Source: Duganella sp. Root336D2
GTDB lineage: Bacteria > Pseudomonadota > Gammaproteobacteria > Burkholderiales > Burkholderiaceae_D
Length of the DNA: 64,000 nt
Assembly (NCBI RefSeq): GCF_001425005.1
Contig: NZ_LMDB01000001.1
Location: 640,339-704,338, forward strand
Direction of reading: 5' to 3'
Shown here: piece by piece, positions 42,785-52,323 of the stretch
How positions within the stretch are numbered: the stretch's first letter is position 1
Layout: every line of letters starts with the position of its first letter
Notes under the pieces: generated by a model
What the model saw: only the letters and a program-made list of their open reading frames with translations
Database searches by the model: none
Told to the model about the DNA's origin: nothing
Translations under genes and position numbers: made by a program

Positions 42785-44545
42785 TTAGCGGTTCTGGTAA
42801 CCGCCATAGTGCTTGACCGGGCTCCACTCCGGCTGCACGAGGGGCAGTTCGGGGGCGTATTGGCCGAAGTCGGCGCCGGCGTGGACGATGCGGCCATTCA
42901 CAACCGTCAGCGCGCTTTCCAGTGTCTTGATCTCGGCTTCGGGAATGCTGAAATAGTCCTTCGGCAGGATCACCAGGTCGGCATATTGGCCTTTGCTGAT
43001 CTGGCCCTTCAGCTTTTCTTCGCCGCTGAACCAGGCGCTGCCTTGGGTCATCAGCTTGAGCGCTTCGTAGCGGCTCAGGCGGTCCTTGGCCTGCCACATC
43101 GGCAGGCCGCCCGCGGTCTTGCCGGTCACCGCCCAGTAGATCGAGGGCCATGGCCCGTAGCTCGACACGCGCGTGCCGTCCGTGCCGAGGCCGACGGGGA
43201 TCTTCATCTCCAGCATCTTGCGGATCGGCGGCATCTGGCGCGCCTGCTCGCCATAGCGTTTCCAGTAATGCTCGCCCTGGAAGTACATGCGGTCCTGCAC
43301 CGCGACGCCGCCGCCCAGTTTCTTCACACGCGCCAGCTGTTCGTCGGTGATGGTCTCGGCGTGATCAAAAAACCAGCGCAAGCCGTTGAACGGCATGTCG
43401 CGGTTGACCCTTTCGATCACGGCCAGGTCGCGTTCGATCGATTCGCCATACGTGGCGTGGATGCGGAACGGCCAGCGGTTCTTCACCAGCAGCCGCAAGA
43501 CGGGTTCCAGCTCGCTTTCCATATGGCCCGGCATGTCGGGACGCGGTTCGAGGAAGTTCTCGAAGTCTGCTGCGCTCCACACCAGGTTCTCCCCCGCCCC
43601 TTCGGTGTTGTAGCCGTTGGGGTAGAACATATGGTCGTTGTGGCCAGGCTTGGTCATGGCCAGCCAGCGCTGGTAGTCTTCCAGCTCCTTGCCCGGCTTT
43701 TGCGCGAACAGGTAGTAGGAGGTGCGCACTGTCAGCTTGCCGCCCTTGGCCAACTCCAGGCTGACTGCGTAATCGTCGGGATAGGCCTGGCCGCCGCCGC
43801 CCGCGTCGATAGCGCTGGTCACGCCAAGTCGGTTCATCTCGCGGTAGTACTGGACGGTGGAATTCAGTTGCTGCTCGCGCGGCAGCGCGCCGGTCTTGCC
43901 CAGCGTGGAGTACAGCACCATAGCGTTCGGCTTGGCCACCAACAGGCCGGTCGGCTTGCCGTCGGCGCCCAGTTCCACCACACCGTCCTTGTATTTGGTG
44001 TCCTTGTCGTAGCCCAGGACTTCAATGCCCTTCCTGTTCACAAAGCCAAGGCCGTACAGGTAGAGGATGAACACCGGCTTATCCGGCACCGCCTCATTCA
44101 GCTCTTCCAGCGTCGGCAGGCGCTTTTCTTCGAACTGGAATTCATTGAATCCGCCCACCACCTTGATCCACGCACCGTCCGGCGTACGGGCCGCCTGCTC
44201 GCGCAGCATCTGCATGGCGCGTTTCAACGAGGTGACGCCATCCCAACGCAGCTCGGCGTTGTAGTTGAGGCCCTGGCGGATGATGTGGAGGTGGGAGTCG
44301 TTCAGACCAGGAATGACCGTGCGGCCGCCGGCGTCGATTACCTGCGTGCCCGGCTTCTTCAGCTTGAGCACCTGGGCATTGCTGCCCACCGCGGCAATCA
44401 CGCCGCCCTTGACGGCTACTGCCTGCGCGAAGCTGCCTTCACGCGCCATCGTGGCGACTTTGCCATTGGTGATGATGATGTCCGTCGCATGGGCATGCGA
44501 CAGGCCGGCAGCCAGCAAGGCTGCGGCCAGCAACGGTCTGGTCAT
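42785..44545 (-). CDS. Exported amidohydrolase, YtcJ-like (Amidohydrolase_3)
   Basis: A 586-residue metal-dependent hydrolase with a signal peptide (MTRPLLAAALLAAGLSHAHA). DIIITNGKVATMAREGSFA is the usual N-terminal beta-sandwich, and metal ligands begin at VIPGLNDSHLHIIRQG. Later motifs are RIHATYGESIERDLAVIE, WFFDHAETI and GLGTDGTRVSSYGPWPSIYW. YtcJ-type enzymes act on amide or imide bonds; the substrate is not evident. It lies 5 bases downstream of a YceI gene on the same strand, so they are probably co-transcribed. Confidence 0.88.
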   Translation of the reverse strand: MTRPLLAAALLAAGLSHAHATDIIITNGKVATMAREGSFAQAVAVKGGVIAAVGSNAQVLKLKKPGTQVIDAGGRTVIPGLNDSHLHIIRQGLNYNAELRWDGVTSLKRAMQMLREQAARTPDGAWIKVVGGFNEFQFEEKRLPTLEELNEAVPDKPVFILYLYGLGFVNRKGIEVLGYDKDTKYKDGVVELGADGKPTGLLVAKPNAMVLYSTLGKTGALPREQQLNSTVQYYREMNRLGVTSAIDAGGGGQAYPDDYAVSLELAKGGKLTVRTSYYLFAQKPGKELEDYQRWLAMTKPGHNDHMFYPNGYNTEGAGENLVWSAADFENFLEPRPDMPGHMESELEPVLRLLVKNRWPFRIHATYGESIERDLAVIERVNRDMPFNGLRWFFDHAETITDEQLARVKKLGGGVAVQDRMYFQGEHYWKRYGEQARQMPPIRKMLEMKIPVGLGTDGTRVSSYGPWPSIYWAVTGKTAGGLPMWQAKDRLSRYEALKLMTQGSAWFSGEEKLKGQISKGQYADLVILPKDYFSIPEAEIKTLESALTVVNGRIVHAGADFGQYAPELPLVQPEWSPVKHYGGYQNR

Positions 44546-44550
44546 GGACT

Positions 44551-45117
44551 TTATTCCTTGATCGATTCGATCGAGAAGCCGAGGGTCAAGTCGTCGCTGA
44601 CGTGCGGTGCGTACTTACCGGCGCCGAAGTCGGAGCGCTTGATCTTGGCGATCGCATTGGCGCCGCAAGCGTCTTTCTTCACCATCGGGTGCGGCATGCA
44701 TTGGAAGGAAGTCACTTCCAGGTTTACTGGCTTGGTCACGCCCTTGATGGTCAGGTTGCCTTCCACGCCGACCACCTTGTCGCCGTTGAACAGGAATTTG
44801 GTCGACTTGTAGGTAATGGCAGGATATTTGGCCGAATCGAGGAAGTCAGGACCTTGCAGGTGCCCGTTGAACAGGTCGGAGCCGGTATTGACCGATTTCG
44901 GGTCGATGCTCACTTCCACCGAGCCGGTCTTGGCGGCGCGGTCGAGCTGGATCTTGCCGGTGGTGCTATTGAACTTGTTCACCTGGGTCGAATAGCCGAA
45001 ATGGCTGTATTCGAAGCGCGAGAAGGAATGAGTTGGATCGATATTGTAGGTTTCAGGGGCGGCCGATGCGGCGAGCGAGAAACCAGCGGCGAGGGCAAAG
45101 GCGATCAGTTTTTTCAT
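44551..45117 (-). CDS. YceI family periplasmic protein
   Basis: A 188-residue protein with signal peptide MKKLIAFALAAGFSLAASAA and the full YceI lipocalin-like domain: YNIDPTHSFSRFEYSHFGYS, SVEVSIDPKSVNTGSDLFN, GNLTIKGVTKPVNLEV and DLTLGFSIESIKE. YceI proteins bind polyisoprenoids such as ubiquinone precursors. It is shorter and more canonical than the YceI-like lipoprotein at 37417. A good promoter lies immediately upstream, and the amidohydrolase follows by 5 bases. Confidence 0.92.
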   Translation of the reverse strand: MKKLIAFALAAGFSLAASAAPETYNIDPTHSFSRFEYSHFGYSTQVNKFNSTTGKIQLDRAAKTGSVEVSIDPKSVNTGSDLFNGHLQGPDFLDSAKYPAITYKSTKFLFNGDKVVGVEGNLTIKGVTKPVNLEVTSFQCMPHPMVKKDACGANAIAKIKRSDFGAGKYAPHVSDDLTLGFSIESIKE

Positions 45118-45147
45118 TGTCTAGACTCCAAGTAGGGGATGGTGGCC

Positions 45148-45187
45148 CATTATGCGACGACTGCCGATCAGTGTAAAACGCATAATG
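45148..45187 (-). promoter_or_regulatory. YceI promoter flanked by 9-bp inverted repeats
   Basis: On the minus strand TTTACA (45172-45177) and CATAAT (45149-45154) are 17 bases apart, each 5 of 6 to consensus. CATTATGCG (45148-45156) and CGCATAATG (45179-45187) are exact inverted repeats whose centres are 31 bases apart, about three helical turns. One covers the -10 and the other lies just upstream of the -35, a layout fit for a dimeric repressor. Confidence 0.55.
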
Positions 45188-45243
45188 TGCGCGCTACTGA
45201 TCGACTTTTTCGATAGTAGGCACTAGCCTGGAGCGAAAAACAA

Positions 45244-46050
45244 TCACCCTTTCGAGGTAGTGGGCCGCAACAGGCGCGCCAGCAAGCGCTGCTCGAGGGC
45301 GGCAAAGGCGGCGCCGCCGCGCTGCCTGGGACGCGGCAACGGTACCGGCAGGTCGAGGGCAATGCGGCCGTCTTCCACCAGCAGCACGCGGTCGGCCAGG
45401 GCCAGCGCCTCTTGCACGTCGTGCGTCACCAGGACGGCGGTGAACCCGCGCTGGCGCCACAGGGATTCGACCAATTGCTGCATTTCGATACGCGTCAGTG
45501 CATCGAGCGCGCCCAGCGGCTCGTCCAGCAGCAGCACGTTCGGTTCGTGCACCAGCGCGCGCGCCAATGCCACGCGCTGACGCTGGCCACCGGACAGTTC
45601 GGCCGGCCAGTCGTCGGCGCGTTCAGCCAGGCCTACGGTGGAAAGCGCTGCAGCGGCGCGCCCCAGGCCATATGGCAGCCCGAGCGCGACGTTCTGCAGC
45701 ACCGTCTTCCATGGCAGCAGGCGCGGTTCCTGGAACATGATGCGCAGGCTGGCATCCGCGACGCCGTTACCGACATGGGCGGTGCCCTCGTCGGCCTTTT
45801 CGACGCCGGCAATTGCGCGCAGCAGCGTGCTTTTGCCGCAGCCGCTGCGCCCTACTATTGCGACGAATTCACAGGCCTTCAGGTGCAGGTCGACGCCGTG
45901 CAGCACGCGCCGCGCCCCGTAGGCCTTGCCCAGTCCTTCCAGCGCGATACTTGCACCCAGCCGCGCTACTGGCTTCCGCTCGGGCGGGGAATTTTCCTGG
46001 CGCGCATAGGCCAGCAGATCACAGTCGATGGAGGTGGGTGCCAGCAACAT
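45244..46050 (-). CDS. ssuB: Aliphatic sulfonate ABC transporter ATP-binding protein
   Basis: A 268-residue ATPase with Walker [20 protein letters not shown]-loop [20 protein letters not shown], signature [20 protein letters not shown], Walker [14 protein letters not shown] and switch [20 protein letters not shown] is typical of SsuB/TauB. A 35-residue N-terminal extension precedes the ABC domain. The ATG at 46050 follows AGGAGCACC. It is the last gene of ssuEADCB, which imports alkanesulfonates and releases sulfite. Confidence 0.92.
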   Translation of the reverse strand: MLLAPTSIDCDLLAYARQENSPPERKPVARLGASIALEGLGKAYGARRVLHGVDLHLKACEFVAIVGRSGCGKSTLLRAIAGVEKADEGTAHVGNGVADASLRIMFQEPRLLPWKTVLQNVALGLPYGLGRAAAALSTVGLAERADDWPAELSGGQRQRVALARALVHEPNVLLLDEPLGALDALTRIEMQQLVESLWRQRGFTAVLVTHDVQEALALADRVLLVEDGRIALDLPVPLPRPRQRGGAAFAALEQRLLARLLRPTTSKG

Positions 46051-46059
46051 GGGTGCTCC

Positions 46060-46818
46060 TTATCGGTAGGCTGGGTTCCAGCGCAAATAGTATTTTTCGA
46101 GTCCGCGCGCCAGCATGTCGGCCAGCTTGCCCAGCACCGCGTACAGCAGGATGCCGACCAGTACCACGTCGGTCTGCAGGAATTCACGCGCATTCATCGT
46201 CATGTAGCCGATGCCGGCTTGCGCGGAAATAGTTTCGGCAACGATCAGCAGCACCCACACCAGTCCAAGCGAGAAACGCACTCCAACCAGTATCGAAGGC
46301 AAGGCCGCCGGCAGGATCACTTCGCGGTACAGCGGCCAGCCGCGCAATCCGTAGCTGCGCGCCATTTCAACCAGTCCGGCATCGGTGGAGCGGATGCCGT
46401 GGAAGGTGTTCAGGTAGACGGGGAAGAACACCCCTACCGCCAGCAGGAACAGCTTGGCCGTCTCATCGATGCCGAACCACAGGATCACCAGCGGTATCAG
46501 GGCCAGGGCGGGAATGTTGCGCACCATCTGCAGCGTGGTATCGAGCAGCGTCTCGGCAAGGCGCCAGGTCCCGGTCAGCAGGCCGAGCGCCAGGCCTGCA
46601 CTGGAACCGATGGCGAAGCCACTGGTGGCGCGCCATAAGCTGGTTTTCAGGTGTTGCCACAGTTCGCCCGATACTGCCAGCGTCCAGAAGGCTTGCACCA
46701 CCGCCAGCGGTTCGGGCAGGATGCGGCTGGACAGCCAGCCGATGCGCGCCGCCAGCTCCCAGGCCAGCAGCAAAGCAAGCGGCAGTGCCCAGGGCGCCAG
46801 CGCCTTGCGCCAGTCCAT
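46060..46818 (-). CDS. ssuC: Aliphatic sulfonate ABC transporter permease
   Basis: A 252-residue inner-membrane permease with about six membrane segments and the coupling loop EMARSYGLRGWPLYREVILPAALPSILVG (EAA-type). It forms the sulfonate channel with SsuB as the motor and SsuA as the binding protein. It starts 1 base after the ssuD stop and lies 9 bases before ssuB. The fragment IPALALIPLVILWFGIDE is characteristic of SsuC/TauC. Confidence 0.92.
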   Translation of the reverse strand: MDWRKALAPWALPLALLLAWELAARIGWLSSRILPEPLAVVQAFWTLAVSGELWQHLKTSLWRATSGFAIGSSAGLALGLLTGTWRLAETLLDTTLQMVRNIPALALIPLVILWFGIDETAKLFLLAVGVFFPVYLNTFHGIRSTDAGLVEMARSYGLRGWPLYREVILPAALPSILVGVRFSLGLVWVLLIVAETISAQAGIGYMTMNAREFLQTDVVLVGILLYAVLGKLADMLARGLEKYYLRWNPAYR

Positions 46819-46819
46819 C

Positions 46820-47968
46820 TCAGGCCGCCTTTTTTGGCACGATGTTCGACGCCATGACTTCGCCGAATGGACCGCTCAGCGACTGTTCTCCAGGCGCCTT
46901 GCCTTTGCCCAGCAGCGGGAATACCAGTTCGGCGAAGCGGTAGGATTCTTCCAGGTGCGGGTAGCCAGAGAAGATGAAACTTTCGATGCCGAGCGCTTCA
47001 TATTCGCGAATGCGCGCCACCACGGTTTCCGGATCTCCTACCAATGCAGTTCCCGCACCGCCGCGCACCAGGCCCACGCCAGCCCACAGGTTCGGCGAGA
47101 CTTCAAGCTTGTCGCGGCTGCCACTGTGCAGTGCTGCCATGCGGCGCTGCCCCACCGAATCCATCTTGCCGAATGCCGCCTGCGCCTTGGCAATGACGTC
47201 GTCGCTCAGGTGGCTGATCAGCTTGTCGGCAGCGGCCCAGGCTTCCTCATTGGTTTCGCGCACGATTGCATGCAGGCGGATGCCGAAGCGAATCTTGCGG
47301 CCATGGCGTTCGGCGCGGGCACGCACATCGGCGATCTTTTCGGCCACGGCGGCAGGCGGCTCGCCCCAGGTCAGGTAAACGTCGACCTGCTCCGCCGCCA
47401 ATTCGTGCGCCGCTTCGGAGGAGCCGCCGAAATACAGCGGCGGGTAGGGTTTCTGCATCGGCGGGTACAAGGTGCGCGCGCCTTTGACGGTAATGTGTTT
47501 GCCGTCGAAGTCATAGCCCGCCTCTCCGCCCTCGCCTGCCAGCGCGGCGCGCCAGACACGCAGGAATTCGTCGGAGATCTCATAGCGCTGCGCATGGTCG
47601 GCAAATACGCCGTCTGCTTCCAGTTCCTGCTGGTCGCCGCCGGTGACGACGTTTACCAGCAGGCGGCCATTCGACAAGCGGTCGAAGGTGGAAGCCATTC
47701 GTACGGCCAGGCCAGGCGTGGACAGGCCAGGGCGCACCGCGACCAGGAATTTGAGCTGTTTCGTCACCGGGATAAGCGTGGAGGCGACCACCCAGGCGTC
47801 CTCGCAGGATCGGCCTGTGGGCAACAACACGCCGTCATAACCCAAGGTATCGGCCGCTATGGCGACCTGGCGCAGGTAATCGGCATCGACCGCGCGCGCA
47901 CCTTGCGCAGCGCCGAGGTAGCGGCTGTCGCCGTGGGTTGGAATGAACCAGAAAATATCGGAAGTCAT
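46820..47968 (-). CDS. ssuD: FMNH2-dependent alkanesulfonate monooxygenase
   Basis: A 382-residue bacterial-luciferase-like TIM barrel that uses FMNH2 and O2 to split alkanesulfonates into aldehyde and sulfite. [39 protein letters not shown] (with the conserved Cys), and [20 protein letters not shown] are diagnostic. The ATG at 47968 follows AAGGACAACAA. Its flavin donor is SsuE, encoded first in the same operon. It lies 10 bases downstream of ssuA. Confidence 0.95.
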   Translation of the reverse strand: MTSDIFWFIPTHGDSRYLGAAQGARAVDADYLRQVAIAADTLGYDGVLLPTGRSCEDAWVVASTLIPVTKQLKFLVAVRPGLSTPGLAVRMASTFDRLSNGRLLVNVVTGGDQQELEADGVFADHAQRYEISDEFLRVWRAALAGEGGEAGYDFDGKHITVKGARTLYPPMQKPYPPLYFGGSSEAAHELAAEQVDVYLTWGEPPAAVAEKIADVRARAERHGRKIRFGIRLHAIVRETNEEAWAAADKLISHLSDDVIAKAQAAFGKMDSVGQRRMAALHSGSRDKLEVSPNLWAGVGLVRGGAGTALVGDPETVVARIREYEALGIESFIFSGYPHLEESYRFAELVFPLLGKGKAPGEQSLSGPFGEVMASNIVPKKAA

Positions 47969-47978
47969 TTGTTGTCCT

Positions 47979-48959
47979 TCAAGGCTTGAGCAGGGCTTCC
48001 CTGACAATGATCGGTTTCGGAATCAGTTTGAGCGCGGCGAAGGCATCTGCCACCTTCTGCTGTTCCTGGATGACTTGCGGGGTCACGGGAAGCACGCCGT
48101 AGGCATAGCGGGTTGCTGCCAGTTCAACGACAGGCGGCGCCAGGCCCGTCTGCGCCGACAGAATGGCCGCCACCTCCTTCGTATTCTTTGCGCCCCATGC
48201 ATCCACCTTGGCCAGTTCGTCGATCACGATGCCGACGATTTCAGGATTCCTTTGCGCATAGCCACGCGACGCCAGGTAGAACTGGTGGTTGGCCACCAGG
48301 CCTTTGCCATCGGCGATCACACGCGCGCCCAGCTGCTTTTCGGCTGCGGCAAGGAAGGGATCCCATATGACCCAGGCATCCACGCTGCCACGCTCGAATG
48401 CGGCACGTGCATCGGCTGGCGGCAGGAACACGGTTTGCACGTCTTTGTATTGCAGGCCGGCCTTCTCGAGCGCCTTGAGCAGCAGGTAATGGACATTCGA
48501 ACCTTTGTTCAGCGCGATCTTCTTGCCCTTCAAATCGGCCACGCTGCGCAACGTGGATTGCTTCGGCACGACAATCGCTTCGCTGGCCGGGGATGGCGGC
48601 TCATTGCCGACATAGACCAGGTTGGCGCCTGCGGCCTGCGCGAAAATCGGCGGCGCTTCGCCAACCGTACCGAAATCGATGCTGCCCACGTTCAGGCCCT
48701 CCAGCAACACCGGGCCGGCCGGGAACTCGGTCCATTTCACATCGACGCCCTTCTCCGCAAGGCGCGTCTCCAGTGTGCCTCGGCCTTTGAGCAAAGTCAG
48801 CGTGCCGTATTTCTGGTAGCCGATACGCAGCACAGGCCTGTCTTGCGCCAGCGCGGCGGAAGGCAGCAGGCCGGCCGCTACGCCGGCGAGGAAAATGCCC
48901 ACGGCAAAGAGTCCAAGGGTGCGGCGGCGCGCCACCCGTGCTAGCTGGTACTGGTTCAT
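47979..48959 (-). CDS. ssuA: Aliphatic sulfonate-binding periplasmic protein
   Basis: A 326-residue NMT1/SsuA-type binding protein. A long signal peptide (about residues 1-38, ending AALAQ) includes [16 protein letters not shown]. The mature part begins [20 protein letters not shown] and includes [20 protein letters not shown] and [17 protein letters not shown]. An AGGAATGCC ribosome site precedes the ATG. It delivers sulfonates to SsuBC. Confidence 0.93.
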   Translation of the reverse strand: MNQYQLARVARRRTLGLFAVGIFLAGVAAGLLPSAALAQDRPVLRIGYQKYGTLTLLKGRGTLETRLAEKGVDVKWTEFPAGPVLLEGLNVGSIDFGTVGEAPPIFAQAAGANLVYVGNEPPSPASEAIVVPKQSTLRSVADLKGKKIALNKGSNVHYLLLKALEKAGLQYKDVQTVFLPPADARAAFERGSVDAWVIWDPFLAAAEKQLGARVIADGKGLVANHQFYLASRGYAQRNPEIVGIVIDELAKVDAWGAKNTKEVAAILSAQTGLAPPVVELAATRYAYGVLPVTPQVIQEQQKVADAFAALKLIPKPIIVREALLKP

Positions 48960-48967
48960 GGCATTCC

Positions 48968-49528
48968 TTATGCAGATTGAAAATCGTTGAGTTCACCGTG
49001 CCGCGGCAGCAATGCTTGCGAGAGCGCCGCAACACCGCCATCGACCCGCGCAGCTATCGGCAGCGCGAGCAGCAGGCCGTGCTCTTCGTTCCATTGCAGC
49101 TGCTGCGCCGTGGCGAAAATACCGGCCAGAACATGGCGCGCGTCCAGGGCCTGCAGTACGGGCCGCAGCGCGTAATCGAGGGCCAGCAAATGGGCCTGGC
49201 TGCCGCCGGTCGCGATGGGCAGCACCACCTTGCCTGCCAGCCCGTCCTGCGGCAGCAGGTCGAGGAAGGCCTTCAGTATGCCGGCAAACGAAGCCTTGTA
49301 CACCGGCGTTGCGATCACCACCGCATCGGCATCGCGCACTGCCTGCAAGGCACGCTGTACGGAAGGATCTTCCGTCAACCCATGCAGCAAGGCGCGCGGC
49401 GGCAGGTCGCGGACGTGGATGCGGTTATACCGGTGTCCGAGCACTGCGAGTCGCTCGCCGATGTGCTGCAGCAGGCGGCTGGAACTGGATGGTTGTGCGG
49501 GGCTGCCGCTGATAAGCAAGATAGTCAT
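48968..49528 (-). CDS. ssuE: NADPH-dependent FMN reductase
   Basis: A 186-residue flavodoxin-like reductase: TILLISGSPAQPSSSSRLLQ (FMN phosphate loop), ATPVYKASFAGILKAFLDLL and VVLPIATGGSQAHLLALDYA. It supplies FMNH2 to SsuD and perhaps also to the other flavin monooxygenase at 53156, which has no reductase of its own nearby. First gene of the minus-strand ssuEADCB operon, divergent from the SfnB-like gene. Confidence 0.92.
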   Translation of the reverse strand: MTILLISGSPAQPSSSSRLLQHIGERLAVLGHRYNRIHVRDLPPRALLHGLTEDPSVQRALQAVRDADAVVIATPVYKASFAGILKAFLDLLPQDGLAGKVVLPIATGGSQAHLLALDYALRPVLQALDARHVLAGIFATAQQLQWNEEHGLLLALPIAARVDGGVAALSQALLPRHGELNDFQSA

Positions 49529-49658
49529 GGGCCTAGCGTAAGGCGCACGGTTCGCAAGGCAAACGAATTGTTTCGCAAATGGTTATTCAATTTTCTTCGT
49601 GGACGCTTGCTTGCGTCGGAGGCAATACTAAAAAGCATCGCAACCCGAAAGACATCCC
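49529..49658. promoter_or_regulatory. Divergent control region between ssuE and the SfnB-like gene
   Basis: A 130-base gap that must hold promoters for two sulfur operons. It is AT-richer than its surroundings (TTGTTTCGCAAATGGTTATTC near 49569) and contains the palindrome GACGC-TTGCTT-GCGTC (49602-49617). Sulfur operons of this kind are usually controlled by the LysR proteins CysB or Cbl; I cannot assign exact -35 and -10 elements. Confidence 0.4.
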
Positions 49659-50846
49659 ATGACCAGCGCTCTACTCAAGCCGCAACCAACCGATCCCCTG
49701 GAAATTGCCGAGGAACTGGCAAGCACCTTCGCTGCCAGCGCCGTAGAACGCGACCGCCAGGGCGGCCATGCGGCACGCGAACGCCGCCTGCTGCGCGAAT
49801 CCGGACTACTTACCCTCTCTGTGCCGCGCGAATTCGGCGGCGCCGGCGCCAACTGGAGCACGGTGAACCAGGTGATCCGCATCCTGGCGCGCGCCGACAG
49901 CGCGCTGGCTCACCTGTTCGGCTTCCACCACCTGCAACTCGCGGGCATCCAGTTGTACGGCAATGCGCGCCAGCAGCGCGAACTGCTAACGGCCACTGTT
50001 GAGCAAGGCCTGTTCTGGGGCAATGCACTGAACCCGCTCGACCAGCGCACCGTCGCGAACGAACAGGGTGATGGATTTGTGCTGAAGGGCGTGAAAAGCT
50101 TCAGCTCAGGCTCGGTGGGTTCGGACTGGCTCACGATCTCGGCATGGCATGCACCAACACAAAGTGCGCTGATCGGAGTACTCCCCAGCACCACCGCAGG
50201 AGTTTCGATCCGCGCCGACTGGGATGCCTTCGGCCAGAAGCAGACAGATAGCGGTACCGTGGAATTCCGCGATGTCGCGCTGCCGGCCAGCCTTGTCCTG
50301 CTGCCGCCGGGCGAAACACCGGCGCCGCGCGCCACCCTGCGTTCGCAAGTAGCGCAACTGATCATGACCAACCTTTACCTCGGCATCGCAGAAGGCGCGT
50401 TCGAAGCGGCCCGCAGCTTCACCAGCGAGCAATCACGGCCCTGGTTCGCATCCAACGTAGCCGCCGCCACCGAAGATCCGTTCGTTCAGCACCGCTACGG
50501 CGAGTTATGGACGCTGCTGCGCCCCGCCGCCGTACTGGCGAACCATGCCGCGCACGAGCTCGATGCGGCATTGGGCAAAGGCGCTTTGCTGACCGAGCGT
50601 GAACGCGGCGAACTGGCCATCTCCGTGGCCGAAGCCAAGGTCCTGTCGCACCGCGCCGGCATCGAAGTATCGAACCAGCTGTTCGAGCTGACCGGGGCCC
50701 GTGCAACTTCCAACAAGCTGGGCCTGGACCGTTTCTGGCGCAACGTGCGCGTGCATACCCTGCACGACCCGATCGACTACAAATACCGCGACCTCGGGCG
50801 CTACGCCCTGCACCGCACCTTGCCGGAACCGACTGCCTATTCCTGA
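49659..50846 (+). CDS. SfnB/DszC-like acyl-CoA dehydrogenase-fold flavoprotein
   Basis: A 395-residue acyl-CoA-dehydrogenase-fold protein of the sulfur-acquisition type (SfnB, related to DszC). It contains LSVPREFGGAGANWSTVNQV, VKSFSSGSVGSDWLTISAW and ELTGARATSNKLGLDRFWRN, the last typical of the flavin monooxygenase subgroup rather than true dehydrogenases. It probably oxidises an organosulfur compound using reduced flavin. First gene of an eight-gene plus-strand operon; the next gene begins 3 bases after its stop. Confidence 0.85.
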   Translation: MTSALLKPQPTDPLEIAEELASTFAASAVERDRQGGHAARERRLLRESGLLTLSVPREFGGAGANWSTVNQVIRILARADSALAHLFGFHHLQLAGIQLYGNARQQRELLTATVEQGLFWGNALNPLDQRTVANEQGDGFVLKGVKSFSSGSVGSDWLTISAWHAPTQSALIGVLPSTTAGVSIRADWDAFGQKQTDSGTVEFRDVALPASLVLLPPGETPAPRATLRSQVAQLIMTNLYLGIAEGAFEAARSFTSEQSRPWFASNVAAATEDPFVQHRYGELWTLLRPAAVLANHAAHELDAALGKGALLTERERGELAISVAEAKVLSHRAGIEVSNQLFELTGARATSNKLGLDRFWRNVRVHTLHDPIDYKYRDLGRYALHRTLPEPTAYS

Positions 50847-50849
50847 TCC

Positions 50850-51656
50850 ATGACCACACCACTTATTCAACTGGACCAGGTCGAGCGCAGTTTTGCGCAC
50901 GGGCCTGGCGAGCGCCTGCATGCAGTGCGCGGCATCAGCCTGTCAATACAGCGCGGTGAAATATTCGGCCTGGCTGGCAAGAGCGGCGCCGGCAAATCGA
51001 CGCTGCTGCGCATGATCAACCTGTTGGAGCGCCCCGACAGCGGCCGTGTCGTGGTGGATGGTGACGACCTTACTGCTCTGGGCAAGCGCGAATTGCGCAC
51101 TGCACGGCAGAATATCGGCATGATCTTCCAGCAATTCAACCTGCTGCGAAACGCAACGGTGGCCGGGAACGTCGCTTTCCCCTTGCGTATCCACGGTGCT
51201 CAAAGCCCGCAGGAGATTGCCCTCCGCGTGCAGGAATGCCTGGCCCTGGTGGACCTTGAAGAGAAGGCAAGCAGCTACCCTTCGCGCCTGTCCGGCGGGC
51301 AGCAGCAAAGGGTGGCAATTGCCCGCGCCCTGGCCAGCAAACCGGCAGTCCTGCTTTGCGACGAACCTGCCTCGGCGCTGGACGCCGAAACTACTCGCGC
51401 GCTGCTGGCGACCTTACAGGACGTCAACCGGAGGCTCGGCGTGACCATCGTCATCGTCAGCCACGAACTCGATGTGCTGGCTTCGATCTGCCAGCGCGTT
51501 GCAGTCATCGAGAATGGAGTCGTCGCCGAACAGTTCCGCGTCGCGGACTGGCAGGCTCCGCGCCGGACCGCGCTCGGCCGCGAACTCGCAGCCCTGTCGG
51601 CGCAAGCTGCGCTGGCCACCGACGTGTCCCTGCGCAAGGAGCCAGTTCATGTTTGA
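50850..51656 (+). CDS. MetN-like ABC transporter ATP-binding protein
   Basis: A 268-residue ATPase with Walker A GKSGAGKSTLLRMINLLERP, FQQFNLLRNATVAGNVAFPL (MetN-type Q-loop), signature RLSGGQQQRVAIARALASKP and Walker B VLLCDEPASALD. It lacks the long C-terminal ACT-like regulatory domain of E. coli MetN (about 343 residues), so methionine trans-inhibition is unlikely. It drives the MetI-like permease encoded with an 8-base overlap. In this sulfur context the substrate may be methionine or another thioether. Confidence 0.88.
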   Translation: MTTPLIQLDQVERSFAHGPGERLHAVRGISLSIQRGEIFGLAGKSGAGKSTLLRMINLLERPDSGRVVVDGDDLTALGKRELRTARQNIGMIFQQFNLLRNATVAGNVAFPLRIHGAQSPQEIALRVQECLALVDLEEKASSYPSRLSGGQQQRVAIARALASKPAVLLCDEPASALDAETTRALLATLQDVNRRLGVTIVIVSHELDVLASICQRVAVIENGVVAEQFRVADWQAPRRTALGRELAALSAQAALATDVSLRKEPVHV

Positions 51657-52311
51657 AAAATTCCTTTCGCTGCTGCCCGAACTGGCCGAAGCGCTGACGC
51701 AAACGGGCACCATGCTTGGCATCGGCTTGTCGGTGGCGGTATTGCTGGGAGGCCCACTCGGCATCCTGCTGTTCCTGGTCGGAGACGGCCAGTCGCTGCA
51801 GAACCGGCCCCTGTCCGCCCTCCTCGGCTGGCTGGTAAATACGGTGCGCTCCTTCCCCTTCATCATACTGCTGGTGTCTCTGGTGCCGTTTACGAGGGCG
51901 ATTGCCGGCACCTCGATCGGCCCACTGGCGGCAGCCGTGCCGCTATCGGTGGCAGCCATTCCCTACTTCGCGCGCCTGGTCGAACAGAACCTGCGCGAAG
52001 TGCCGCGCGGCGTGATCGAGGCGGCCCATGCAATAGGCGCCAGTGAGCTGCAGATCGTGCTGCGCGTGCTGCTGGTCGAATCGCGTTCAGGCCTGGTGCT
52101 GGCCCTGACTGTGCTGGCAATCAGCTTCCTGTCCTATTCCGCAGTGGCCGGGGTGGTGGGCGGTGGCGGCATCGGCGACCTCGCCATCCGCTATGGCTAT
52201 TACCGCTTTGAGACCGACGTGATGTTCGCCACCGTCGCCCTGCTGGTGGTGCTGGTGCAGGCAATCCAGTTCGCCGGCAACCGCCTGGCGCGCCGCCTCG
52301 ATAAACGATAA
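51649..52311 (+). CDS. MetI-like ABC transporter permease
   Basis: A 220-residue permease with five or so membrane segments and the coupling helix EVPRGVIEAAHAIGASELQI. NTVRSFPFIILLVSLVPFTR and AVAGVVGGGGIGDLAIRYGY are characteristic of MetI. The ATG at 51649 overlaps the ATPase stop (ATGTTTGA), and it precedes the binding-protein gene by 12 bases. Confidence 0.9.
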   Translation: MFEKFLSLLPELAEALTQTGTMLGIGLSVAVLLGGPLGILLFLVGDGQSLQNRPLSALLGWLVNTVRSFPFIILLVSLVPFTRAIAGTSIGPLAAAVPLSVAAIPYFARLVEQNLREVPRGVIEAAHAIGASELQIVLRVLLVESRSGLVLALTVLAISFLSYSAVAGVVGGGGIGDLAIRYGYYRFETDVMFATVALLVVLVQAIQFAGNRLARRLDKR

Positions 52312-52323
52312 CAAGGAGTGAAA

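Noticed and set aside
42743..44812. 689-codon plus-strand frame opposite the amidohydrolase and YceI genes
   Set aside because: Shadow of two recognisable minus-strand proteins with signal peptides.
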